Of a DNA stretch of 64,000 bases, positions 23,285-33,764 are shown piece after piece (position 1 is the first letter of the stretch; each line of letters begins with the position of its first letter). The notes beneath the pieces are model-generated. The model did not search any database and was not told the DNA's origin. It saw only the letters and a program-made list of their open reading frames with translations. Origin of the DNA: Viridothelium virens (lineage: Eukaryota > Ascomycota > Dothideomycetes > Trypetheliales > Trypetheliaceae); contig ML991805.1 of NCBI GenBank assembly GCA_010094025.1, positions 186,001 through 250,000 of the forward strand. Direction: 5' to 3'. A program made the translations under genes and the position numbers.

Positions 23285-23945
23285 GAGTAGCTGCGTCACA
23301 CTCATTCAAACCACTGCTAGATGCAAGGTCTTTCTTCCGAGTGCATTTGGCCACTGAGTCTGAGCACCACTCTCTTAAACAATCATTGCGGCATCAAAGT
23401 GATGTATGTCCAAAGCCATGTGCAACGGTGTATTTCGGTCCGTCCAGAATCTGAACCCAGGTGTAGTGAACATACCTGTGCGGCGTCCTGCTTGATGAAG
23501 TCAAAGTCCCTTCCAGCGACCGCTGGGACCAGCCCGCGTTGAGTACTTCTGCCACAGGATCTCGATCGGCCAAGCGACCGAATAGAAGGTCTCGATCATC
23601 CATGCGACACGCTGTTTCGTTTCGGAAGCTATTTGCGGCGTGTGACCTAGTGGAGCAGGTAACCAAGACCAACAGCAATGCTTGAGTTGAAATGACGTGC
23701 AATCTCTGAAGCTAGCATCAATCGTCGATCTTCAACAAGTCAAAATGTGAGCAGAAGAGAAACGGGTTCCAATTTGCGACATTGAGGCCGGGGACTGAAA
23801 TATCGATAGCCACGTAAGGCTTTCCTCCGACATTGGTTTTCTGTACCACCCATATAGCCACCACTTACGCAAGTCTTCGTATCTGGGTAAACAATCAGCC
23901 TTGAATACAACAGCTGGTCTTTCCGAGAAATGCACTGTCAAACAG
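23285..23945 (-). pseudogene. Ankyrin-repeat gene relic
   Basis: The minus strand at about 23290-23460 reads NTPLHMALDIHHFDAAMIV, stop, ESGAQ...LGRKTLHLAVV, two consecutive ankyrin repeats broken by an in-frame TAA where Leu is usual. Further upstream LLFGRLADRDPVAEVLNAG is another ankyrin-like helix pair in a different frame. No start or intact exon chain was found; the boundaries are approximate. Confidence 0.5.
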
Positions 23946-24782
23946 TGGAGTATTTGATGCAGTAAATCACAGAATATTCATCATTGTCAATCATCATGAA
24001 ATAGCCTTTAGCCATTGCCTAAACACCTCTGCAGCCGTGTCTTCTACAATACGTTGAAAGTCGTTGCAATGGCGTGGATAGATTGATATACGATGCACGC
24101 AGCATGACAAGCCAAAGGGATGTATGGCAGCTGGGAGTCACTTTTGCAGCAGAAGGGCAAGGTCTGTCAGCATCGTACTCTGAAGTAATCTTGAACCTCG
24201 GCGCTTAGAACTTCCACTTAACCGAAACACCGTCTCTGAAGCGCACCGTCCTCGGTCAACTTGCCCAAACTACCCGTTCCCACGATTTTGCGGAGAAGTG
24301 GGACCAAGCAACCACCGCAACCTTGAAGCACCGCAGTAAGGTACCTCTAGTAAGGTAAGGTAGGTAGGGTTAGCTCAGTCACGGGGTCTGGAGTACGAGT
24401 TGTGGTAATCCGGGGAATCGGTGCTTAGACACGGCAAAGAAATGGACCGAAAAAGCAGCGAGGGAACCTAGCTTTCCGTCCCTCACAACAAGACCAATGA
24501 ACCCCGTCGGCCAAGCTGCTGGATCGAGATGCACGCGATTTTCACAACACTCAAGAGCTTGGTATGCGACGGCATTGCCGATCTCCTCAATACTCCATGA
24601 TCACTCGTCATCGCTGTCGCTCCTTGTGCTTGGGTTGGAGGCTGCGATTATATATCCTCTTGTCCGCTCCACCTACAATTCTTCTGTAGAACGTTTCAAA
24701 GAGGGGTCATTTTTCTTTTTCGTTTAGTCCCATTTTCTCCAGGCAAAGAATAGAAATCTCCTAGACCGCCAGTTCTCACGTC
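23946..24782. other. Intergenic, promoter of sugar porter
   Basis: Contains a GGTAAGGTAGGTAGGG tract at about 24345-24370 and a pyrimidine-rich stretch just before the ATG at 24783. No gene recognised. Confidence 0.4.
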
Positions 24783-26530
24783 ATGAAGTTTAATCTGTTT
24801 GGTAGAGGGTTTCCTCTACAACTTGCGATCACGGTATGCTGCGAAATGGCCTTCATCCTCTTTGGCTACGACCAAGGTGTCTTCAGCGGCATCGTCGGAA
24901 ATAAAGATTTCCTCAACACGGTCAACCACCCATCACCTGGCAAACTCGGTATCATTGTCAGTATATACAATCTCGGCTGCCTGACAGGCTGCATTGTCAA
25001 TTTCATAGTCGGAGAGACTCTCGGTCGTCGCAGAGCAATGTGGTTCGCAATGGTTTGGGTCATTGTCGGAGCTGCTCTACAGTCAAGCGCATACGGTCAA
25101 GCGCAGATCTTCGTTGGTCGATTTGTTACGGGAATTGGGACCGGAATCGATACGAGTACGGTGCCTATGTATCAAGCGGAATTAAGCAAAGCCCACCAAA
25201 GAGGGAGATTGGTATGTTCGGAAGCATTGTTTGTGGGCGTCGGTATTGTTACAGCGTATTGGTTCGATTATGGGTAACTCCCCCCGCCGGTTCCAGTCGT
25301 AAAGCTGTCAGGTTGACCGCTTTGCAAGGATGAACTTCACTGCAGGAGATATCGCGTGGAGATTACCGATCGCTTGTCAAGTCATCTTTGCCTTCGTGGT
25401 CATCTTCCTGGTTTTTGGCTTGCCCGAATCCCCTCGACATCTTTATAATACCGGCCGTAGCGAAGAGGGCATTCAAGTTCTTTGCGACGTCAGACCCCTT
25501 ATATCCAGTCGCGAGGTAGGCCGAGCTAATAGTAGGTGTAGGTTTACGACAAGCATCCTGATAATCCTCAAATCCTCAAGGAACAGGATGATATCCTGAA
25601 GGCGATCAAATTAGAAGGGAGCGTCGGTACCTCCGGTTGGACGAGATTATTTAGGAAAGACGACATCCAAACAAGGAAGCGGATCGCTCTCGCATATGGA
25701 ATGCAGTTCATGAACCAAATGGGAGGAATAAACCTTGTCGTCTACTTCATTCCCACTGTACTCCAAGATAATGTCGGCTTGACTCGTAACTTATCCCTGC
25801 TCCTCGGTGGTGTCATCAACGTTATGTTCATTATTGGATCCTTCGTTCCGGCTTTCTTGGTCGATAGAATCGGCCGCCGACAACCCATGATGTGGGGTTC
25901 GTTTGGTCTTGGGATCTCCATGATGTTAATCTCGATCTTGCTCAGTTTCCAAGGTACCTCCGTCCAGAAGCCCACCTCCAGCGCCAGCGTTGCATTTTTC
26001 TTTACCTACATGCTCATCTTCGGAGCCTCGGTCAATTGCATACCATGGTGTTATGTTCCGGAGATCTTGCCGTATGTATTCGTATTTGTGACATTCCTCT
26101 CCATCGTCTGAGTAATCCGCTAACTGCTGGAAAAAGTCTCCATGCTCGAGCGAAGGGCACCGCTATTGGCATCTCTAGCAATTGGACCTGGAACTTTTTC
26201 GTTGTTATGATCACGCCGACACTTATTGCGAACTTGAGATGGAAGGGCTATCTCATCTTCATGTGCCTCAACTTTGCATTTATACCTCTAGTCTACTTCT
26301 GTTACCCCGAGACGGCAAACTTGACACTCGAGGAAATCGACCATCTCTACACGGAGCCAGGACGACAGGCGAGGTATATCGCCCGTGATATCCGAAAGGA
26401 GAGGAAGATGGGATTGAGGCCTACGCCCCAACAGCTTGAGGCTTCCAGACAGCCCGAGCTCGCAGAGGAGAAGGGTAGTAGTGGTAGCATGGAGCACGTA
26501 GAAGGGTCAGGTGCGGAGCTCAAAGAGTGA
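24783..26530 (+). CDS. MFS sugar transporter (sugar porter family)
   Basis: Exons 24783..25273, 25329..25488, 25542..26071, 26137..26530 (introns 55, 53, 53 -> last 65 nt), 524 aa. Family marks: GYDQGVFSGIV in TM1, GRRRAMW loop, VGRFVTGIGTGIDTSTVP, PESPRHLY after TM6, GRRQPMM, and PETANLTLEEID after TM12 (PETKGxxLEE equivalent). The 53-nt second intron has a weak GTCAGA donor, but the join restores LCDVYDKHPDNPQ. Plasma-membrane hexose or related H+ symporter; substrate not readable from sequence. The C-terminus is a 60-residue cytosolic Glu/Lys-rich tail. Confidence 0.92.
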
Positions 26531-26615
26531 TTTGACTTTCGTAACCTCTCATCGCTTTTATCATTAGAAAGACCTATAGTTCGTTTTCAGCGGAAGCTAC
26601 AAAGGAAGAAATCCT

Positions 26616-27412
26616 CTATTCGTCAGAGTAGTAACCTCGACTCCGCTGTCTCCGCCAATAAATGAGGAGGCCAAAGCTTGTGACTGCCGTTACACAAGCG
26701 ACTATGATTCCAATGATTGCACCAAGAGACAGAGAGCCACCTGAGGCATTACTTGGAGCTGGTGGACTGGGTGCTGTAGGAATACTTGTTGGTAGAGACG
26801 TCGCCACTACTGAGGAAGGAGTGGCACTGGCACTGGCTGTAGAAGCAGCAGCCGACGTAGAAAGAGTAGACGAGAGTGGCAGTGTTGAACGTCCTGAAGA
26901 AGGAGCCGTAGTGGCACTAGCTGAGGAAAGTGCAAGAGACGTGGAAAGAGTAGGTGAGAATGGCAGTAGCGAGGATGCAATAGCAGATAAAGGTAGATAT
27001 TGCGTCACTTGCCCACATATTGTGTTATTAACCTTCTCAATGATAAGCTTCGCACAGGATGTGAACGGCATTTTAGAAGACCTACATTGTTACCAATGGA
27101 GCACAACAAGTTAAGTAGGAGCTGATTGTTCAGGTTCAGAGCTTGTAGCTGGTGAGGATCAAGCGCCGCTTGCAGAGACTGGCTTGATATGATATTTCCA
27201 GTCTCGGCAGCATTGTACGACTTGATAGCCCAGGCTCCAAAGATGAAAGTGCCAATCAGTCCGAGAACGCCAAGCGCAAGCGTCGCCCAGTCTGAGACAG
27301 AAATGGCGGAAGAATGATTATATGGGTATTTTCGAGGCTTGGGAGTATCTGATGAAGACCCTTCAGCGGATGGCGTCGCTTCGCTGGCTGACTTGGGCTC
27401 CGATTCCATCAT
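26616..27412 (-). CDS. Ser/Thr-rich single- or double-pass membrane protein
   Basis: Two overlapping frames appear to be one gene. Exon 1 (ATG 27412) has a Ser/Pro-rich N-terminus and a membrane helix (TLALGVLGLIGTFIFGAWAI). Exon 2 has a long Ser/Thr/Ala tract (STSLALSSASATTAPSSG...), a second membrane helix (LGAIIGIIVACVTAVTSFGLL) and a basic stop-transfer WRRQRSRGYY. They join in frame only by a 38-nt intron (27048..27085, donor GTAGGT), which is unusually short. Otherwise two genes or an indel. Similar to fungal WSC/mucin-like surface proteins in shape, but no Cys-rich domain. Function unknown. Confidence 0.55.
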
Positions 27413-28880
27413 GGTGAGTAACTGTGCTTCCCACAGAGCGGAGGAGAAGTAGACTGAGGAGTTTCAAAGGTGACTATGCGGGATTTATTGATCATCAGCC
27501 ATTTTATGGCATAACTCGAATTTCGCAAAACGAATACATAGCCATGCAAAAGGAATTCTGGGGGATAGGTCTACGAATCGGTGACGATTCAGCTGAGGGC
27601 TCGCTAAAGATAGATCACTGTAGGAGAAATTTGATTGGCCAATTCTAGCCTCAGAATCGAAAATTCATGCAGCCCTGTTCCAGACGAGATCGACACAAGC
27701 CAAATCGCACCTGAGTTCCTCAGCTTAAACCTTGATGGATGCCTGACAGATTTCCGTCCAGCCTGCATAAACACAGTAAGGTAGATCTCCTGCACCACCG
27801 GAGGTCTAGCCTCTGACCCATGACCCGTCTTCGGAGAGGTGACGTCAAAGCAATTCCCACTGTATGCGACCTTCAGGCGAGGACTTCTGTGACAACAAAT
27901 TTAATCAATTATTACATATAGTAGCTCAGATTCTGTGGAGAATCTGCTATCCAAGTCAGCAAGGTTCGAAACAGTCACTAGGCATTGATCATGACCATGA
28001 TACTCTGTCGTCTTCTCCTCTAGATGCAGTTTGCACAGTTGACACCACCCTGTTAGTTGGGCGCCTGCGTTCTGAAGATTTGGCAATCCTGTTGCCTGAG
28101 GCCATTTTCACCATTTCGCAAAGATTTTGCGCTCGTCAGCAAAGGTTTGCTCGGATCTGAGGACACTACGAGGATGTGCCCCTCTCTACAATGATGCAAG
28201 TTCCAAGGTCCGTCGTATCCAGGGCGCACTGGTTGCCCGAGGGACTGTCGTACGAAACATGTACCTGTCTATTCGGTTGGCAGTAGCATCTGAGTATCCA
28301 CAGACGAGGTAAGTGAAGATACTTAGTCATACATCGTCTCAGGCCTGGCGTGAGTGTTCGAAGACAGATGCAGAAAACTGACTACAGCTTGGAAGGGATT
28401 AGCGAGGCGAGCCTTCCAGAACGGATCGGTCAAGAATATCTGTAGCTTTGCCTGTGCACAAATTTGGAGGAAGGGACTCGTCTTGGCCAAAGTCCAGTTG
28501 GGTCGATCAAAAGTCAAGGCGCGATGTTTTAAAATACTCAGTCATACGGTAGATTGGCTGGGAGCGACGGCCCGTTTCAAGCACATGAACCGATGCCCTG
28601 GTCCCCTGTCCATCAAGCCCACCCGCACATCCGTTTGGTTTAATGCCTGGATCTGCCGCTATGGAGTTCCATTGAGAGATCTTTGAAACATCGATTTATG
28701 ATCAAATTTCCGTTGCCCATGCATCACCTTAGTGTAGGTCTCCACCACGGTAGTAGAAAAACACAATCGTAGGTATCTGCTTTCTATCAGCTTCATCCTT
28801 CACTTTGTCATTCTATTCAGGATCCTGCTTAAAAAGTCCATTCTTTGAATTCAATTCTTACATTCTCTTCGTTTGTCGAA
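27413..28880. other. Intergenic, nothing recognised
   Basis: About 1.5 kb. Short frames (27424..27648, 28354..28686) carry no motif. The final 100 bases before 28881 are CT-rich and probably the GH12 promoter/5' UTR. Confidence 0.4.
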
Positions 28881-30310
28881 ATGTCTTCCTGGAAGAAGCT
28901 TGCTACTCTCGGCCTGGCCGCTGCCGTCTCCGCCCTCCCCTCGAAGCGCTCTACGAATTTCTGTGGCAAGTCAGACTCTCAAGTCATCTCGGGCACACCA
29001 TGGATTGTCTTCAACATGCTCTACAACCAGGATCTGATGTCGAGCTCCGACTCATGGTGTACCGTTTATGACTCCACCACCACTTCCTCTGCCGGTGTCC
29101 AAGAAATTAAGTGGGGGAGCACCTCCAGCATTTCTCCGGCAAGCGATACGGTGAAGGGATACTCTTTCATCGGTCTTACCCAAAACTTGGAGAACACGCT
29201 CTCGGACATCAAGAGTATCCCAGCCAATTACCAATGGACGAGGTCTAACACTACCGAATTCAAGGGAAATATCGTCTTTGACTTCATGACGAATGATGCC
29301 AAGGGAGACTCCACAAGCACCGATAGTCATGAGCTCATGCTTTGGCTGCAGTATGAGGGAGGTCAGACACCAATTGGTTGGAGCAGCACACCAGCTTACA
29401 CTGTCGACTCCTTGTTTGGAACTTCTTGGAAATTGTATGAAGGCAAGAACGAGGATACCGGTATCACCGTCAGTAGCCTGTTGCCAGACACACAGTTTGA
29501 CGGATCGTTCTCTGGCGACTTGATGGACTGGTTCCAAGTCTTTGTTACGAGAGGAACTTTCAAGAGCTCTACATATCTCAACGTTGGCAATGCTGGGTGA
29601 GTATCAGTACCTGCTCTAGTAGTGGGAAAAGCTGACTGACTTTATTCAGCACTGAGATCTTTTATGGCGACTCTACAATGTCATCCACCTTAGCCCTGCA
29701 GATTGACCTCCCTGGCTCCTCAAGCGCGGAAGACACAGCTGCTGAGGCCGCAATTTCAGGATCTTCCGTCGCCTCTTCTCAAGTCGTATCTTCGACAGCA
29801 GCCGCGGCCTCCACCGCGACGTCACCCGCCCCCATTCTCTCTTCCACATCTGGGAGCGCCCAAGCTACCAGTTCCTCAAGCGCTCTAACTACGAGCCCTG
29901 CCGTGACCTCCAGCTCGGTCACCACCAGCCAAGCCGTCGCCTCAACTTCAACAACCGCACCGGCCGCTGAATCGGCCGGAGACGACGGATCTGAATACTG
30001 CGGCTCCGACGAGGAAGTTCCCTCTACAGCCATGCCCTCTGGCTCCGTCGCCCCGACCACGACCGCCGTGCCCGCCGCTGAGTCGACCGGGGACGACGCA
30101 ACTGATGACTGCGGCTCAGATGAGGAGTCCTCTGCTGCTGTACCTACTTCGTCCGTTGCCGCTGTGTCCGCGGTCGCTGGTGTCTTCCCTACGGGTGCAT
30201 TTCAGCCATCTGGTGCTGCTCTGCCGTCTGGGGTTGCGTTGCCGACAGGGTTTCCTTATGGGTACCGCCCGCACTGGAAGCCGAACCATCACCACGGGCA
30301 TGGCAATTAA
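28881..30310 (+). CDS. Secreted GH12 endoglucanase/xyloglucanase with Ser/Thr-rich tail
   Basis: Exons 28881..29596 and 29650..30310 (intron 53 nt, GTGAGT), 458 aa. ATG 28881 starts a signal peptide (MSSWKKLATLGLAAAVSALP). GH12 marks: NFCGKS near the mature start, HELMLWLQYEGGQTPIG with nucleophile E151, and GTEIFYG with acid/base E241. The intron falls directly before the acid/base motif. Family members cleave beta-1,4 glucan or xyloglucan in plant cell walls. GH12 enzymes are usually about 240 aa; here about 200 more residues follow, Ser/Thr/Ala rich, with two copies of a GDD...CGSDEE motif and a His-rich end (HHHGHGN). No clear GPI signal. The tail may be a cell-wall or metal-binding extension (inference). 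Confidence 0.9.
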
Positions 30311-30725
30311 GGGTCGGGTTTGGGCTAGAGCGTCAGCGGTTCTTGGTAGGTATCTGGGGAGAAGGATGTCCGATGGTCGAAAAGGAGATCGATAAGGGAT
30401 CTCCACTGATTCTTCTGTAAAATATTTATTTAACAATTGATCGAAAATGTATGAGGGTTTTGAACAGCAAATGCCTCCTGGCCACTAGTATTCTCATCCT
30501 AAGTGTATGGAGTGGGTTTGAAAGATCTACACGGTTGTGGTTGTCGCGAGGGACTATTTATATGACCATCACAGCTGGCCAGCCATTAAACTAGATTTTG
30601 TCACAAATGAAAGTGGGACGTGCAGATGTACTTGAGTTTTAGGCATCGTGGTCAAACACTCTAATTCACGACGGCGTTCCTCATCAGAATCTAAATGCAA
30701 CTATCTGGCCACCCTCAATGGGCAT
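30311..30725. other. Convergent 3' ends
   Basis: 415 bases between the tail-to-tail GH12 and Jen1-type genes. Nothing else seen. Confidence 0.4.
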
Positions 30726-32381
30726 CTACGTCTTTTCGATTTCATCCGAATCATTCCTTTGCGGCGACTCGTTTCCGTACTTGACCCGATCAACTGCCTC
30801 GTGACCCGCAGCCTCCTCCATATCATTGTCGTATGCAACTTCCATGCGGCGTCCGCGATATTCTGGACCAATGAGAGTCAAGATGATCACGTATGCGTAG
30901 ACGCATCCTATCAGAAGGTTAGCATAATTGATTTTCATGGTTTATAGCAGCCCCACTCACCCATGAAAATGCAAATGACCTTGCCGTACTGATACCTCTT
31001 GGTAGTCCCTTTCGGTGGTAATGGGAATCTCTCCCCAACAGTAGCCTCGATGGTGCTGCTTGCACTGCTCACAAGATTTCCCAACTGGTAGCTCGTTCCC
31101 ACGACAAATGTCCTAAAACTACCGGGACTCAACTCCATCAAGTGGATTGGAATCACACCCCACGCGCCTTGAACAGCAAATTGCTCGAAGAAGGCAGGAG
31201 CCATGATTTTGTCGTCCGTGATGAAGCAATACGGATACAGTAACGCACCACCAACGACGGAGATGACGATAATGGAGAAGCGGCGTCCAAAGATTTGAGA
31301 ACAATACCCGATGACCGTGCCACCGGTCATGGCGCCAAGGTTCGCAACAACCTGGGTAACGGTGACAGCATTGGCGGAGAAGTTGTACTGATTCTGAAGC
31401 ATCGTTGGGTAAAGATCCTGGGAGCCGTGAGACATGAAGTTGAAGCCCGCCATAAGGAGGACCATGTAGATGAGCAGGAGCCAGTGCTTGCGGATGGCAA
31501 CTTTCCCTTCATTCAGGAACGTTTTCCCAAGGTTACCCGACCCCTCACGCACAGCTTGGCGCTCGCGATAAGCCTTAGTTTCGGGAAGGCAGAGTCGGAA
31601 AATGATGATGAGGACGGGAGGGCAGGCGCCAAACCAGTAGAGGGGACGCCATCCGTGGGAGGTGGTATTGACGAGACCTCGCTATTCATCCCGTGTTAGC
31701 GAGTCTCGCTCTCGTGGACATGAGCGAGGGAACGGAGGGTCTTCGACTTACAGCAAAGGCCGTGGCCAGCAAATACCCAAACGCATATCCCTGCTGCAAC
31801 ATCCCACTCACAATCCCCCTCGCCGCCTCCGGACAATCCTCCAACGCCGTCGCCGCCGCATTCCCATACAACCCGCCCATCGCAATGCCAAACAGCGCCC
31901 TCACCCCGAGAAAGCTGTTGTAATTACTACAGAACCCCGTCGCAAGCTCCAACACAATGAACAGCACATTATTGACGATAAACGGCCACTTCCTCCCCCA
32001 CCGATCCGCCGCCAGGCCGAAGATGATGGAGCCGACGGAGCGCAGCATTAGCACCAGCGTGATGCCCCACGTGATGTCGGCGTTGGACCTGCCGAAGGTC
32101 TTGGCGAGGTCGGAGACGGTGAGGGAGACGGTGAAGAAGTCGAAGGCGTCCCAGGTCCAGCCGATGAACCCCACGAAGAAGAATAGCCACTGCTGCGTGT
32201 TCAGCATCTTGAGCAGCCGCAGCGGGTTCGGCGCCCGCGCCATCGGCGGCTTGAGCGTGGGGATGCGCGTCGCGATGTACCGCCCGACCGACATATTGGT
32301 GGGTGTCGCGGGGTCGCGGGTCGTGTCGTTCGTGCCCTGGATCTCGGGGATGTATTGCGGCGTTTCTTTCGTGTCGGCCAT
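30726..32381 (-). CDS. JEN1: Jen1-type monocarboxylate/H+ symporter (MFS, SHS family)
   Basis: Exons 32381..31752, 31681..30961, 30907..30726 (introns 70 and 53 nt, GTAAGT and GTGAGT), 510 aa. The Jen family signature N-F-M-S-H-x-S-Q-D-x-x-x-T is present (NFMSHGSQDLYPT). Other marks: WTWDAFDFFTVSLTVSDLA in TM1, DRWGRKWPFI loop, ALFGIAMGGLYGNAAATALE. Moves lactate, pyruvate, acetate or related acids with protons across the plasma membrane; usually glucose repressed. ATG 32381 is chosen because the preceding in-frame stretch lacks an ATG and includes the duplicated sequence described separately. Substrate is inferred from family only. Confidence 0.93.
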
Positions 32382-33764
32382 GGTTTGCGGATGACGAGAC
32401 GGGACGGTGGGGAGAGGGAGAGAGAAGAGGACGAAGGAGGACCTTCTGTGAGGACTAGGCTGAGCCTTTCTACTCACGCCTGAACTGCAGCTGGTGAGGA
32501 CTAGGCTGAGCCTTTCTACTCACGCCTGAACTGCAGCTGGTGAGGCTGGCTGTGATGAAGTCTCCACCGCGAAAACCTCAACTGGTCGCGTGGATGCAGT
32601 GAGGCGTTTCAATGTTCTGCCTGCCGCACGGAGACGCTGCTGTTCTGGGAGCTCGAGTTTACGAGGGGTGTAGGAGTGAGCAGCTGCACACCCCGGTCGA
32701 GTGCCATTTTAAGAGAAAGGCATGAAGGCGATTACTTTGTACCCACGGTGATACGGCAGTCGCGAGTGCCCCCGCCGAGGCTCCGTCGCTACTTTCCCCA
32801 CATGGCTCCCACGGCTGGCCCGTTCCATCCGGGGGATTCGTCTGGTCCCTCCAATCACCGCTGTCAATTCCCGAAGCTATCTCTTGGTCTACCTGACTTG
32901 GCAAAGACTCCAGCCTTTTCTGAGCTGTGCTTGGCTGTTTGGATCAGGTCATGCATCGCTTCGACGCTATTGCCCGTCTCTTGGCACTTTCTCGACCGTT
33001 TTCTTGCAGCGGAGAGGACTCCACTGCCGATGCCTTCCGCAGACCATTGCCGTTATCAAGCCATGTCGGAGTTGACATTCAGCAGCGCAAGGTACAAAAA
33101 ACGACGGGACCGCATAGAGCAGCATTGCAGCCCTCACAACTAGCTCTTGCCTTAATAGATGGGTGGCCAGCGTTTTCCGATTCGAGATTCGACCGCATTG
33201 ACGAAGTAGGCATTTTTGTGAATTGACTGCTTGAATTGCGTGGCAACGAAAATCGGGAAGGGGGCAAAGATCAAGTCATTTTGCACTACAGGTGTAGAGC
33301 GCATTGTTGTGTCTACAACATGCTACGAGCTATTTATATAGTTGGCTTCAATTGGAGTCGACGTTTCCAACAATCGTCTTTAAGTCACGGGAAGGGCGCT
33401 GGTTACTAAGGTAGGATGTGCCTCAACGGGTTAGGTCTGCGTCTGCCTCCCACTCCAGTAGGGCCAGACGGAGCGGTAGTCATTATCTTTGGAAATCAGG
33501 AGTCGAGTGCCATGCATACTTCACCGTACAAATCGTGGCCATTCAGCCATTCCGATCGAGTAAGGCACCATTTGCTGGAGTAGAGAACACTTTTCGATTT
33601 CAGCCGCCCGTCGTTATGCCATTGCTAGTGCTCCACAAACGCCCAATACGCCGTCATATATACATGCATAATGCCCTACTCTGCGGTTCTCTATTGAAAC
33701 AGTGCCGCTTACCGCTAACATATTCCTCCAGTAGTGACTTCCAGCTATTTCCAATCGCGCAAGC
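32382..33764. other. Intergenic, JEN1 5' region and eIF5B 3' side
   Basis: 1.4 kb. The first 160 bases hold a perfect 46-bp tandem duplication. Beyond that, only short frames with no motif. Confidence 0.4.
32449..32540. repeat. Perfect 46-bp tandem duplication upstream of JEN1-like gene
   Basis: Two identical 46-bp units (32449..32494, 32495..32540) followed by five bases of a third. On the minus strand each unit carries GTGAGT, a perfect splice donor, and CTGCAG. Lies 68 bp upstream of the transporter ATG, so in its 5' UTR or promoter. Confidence 0.9.
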
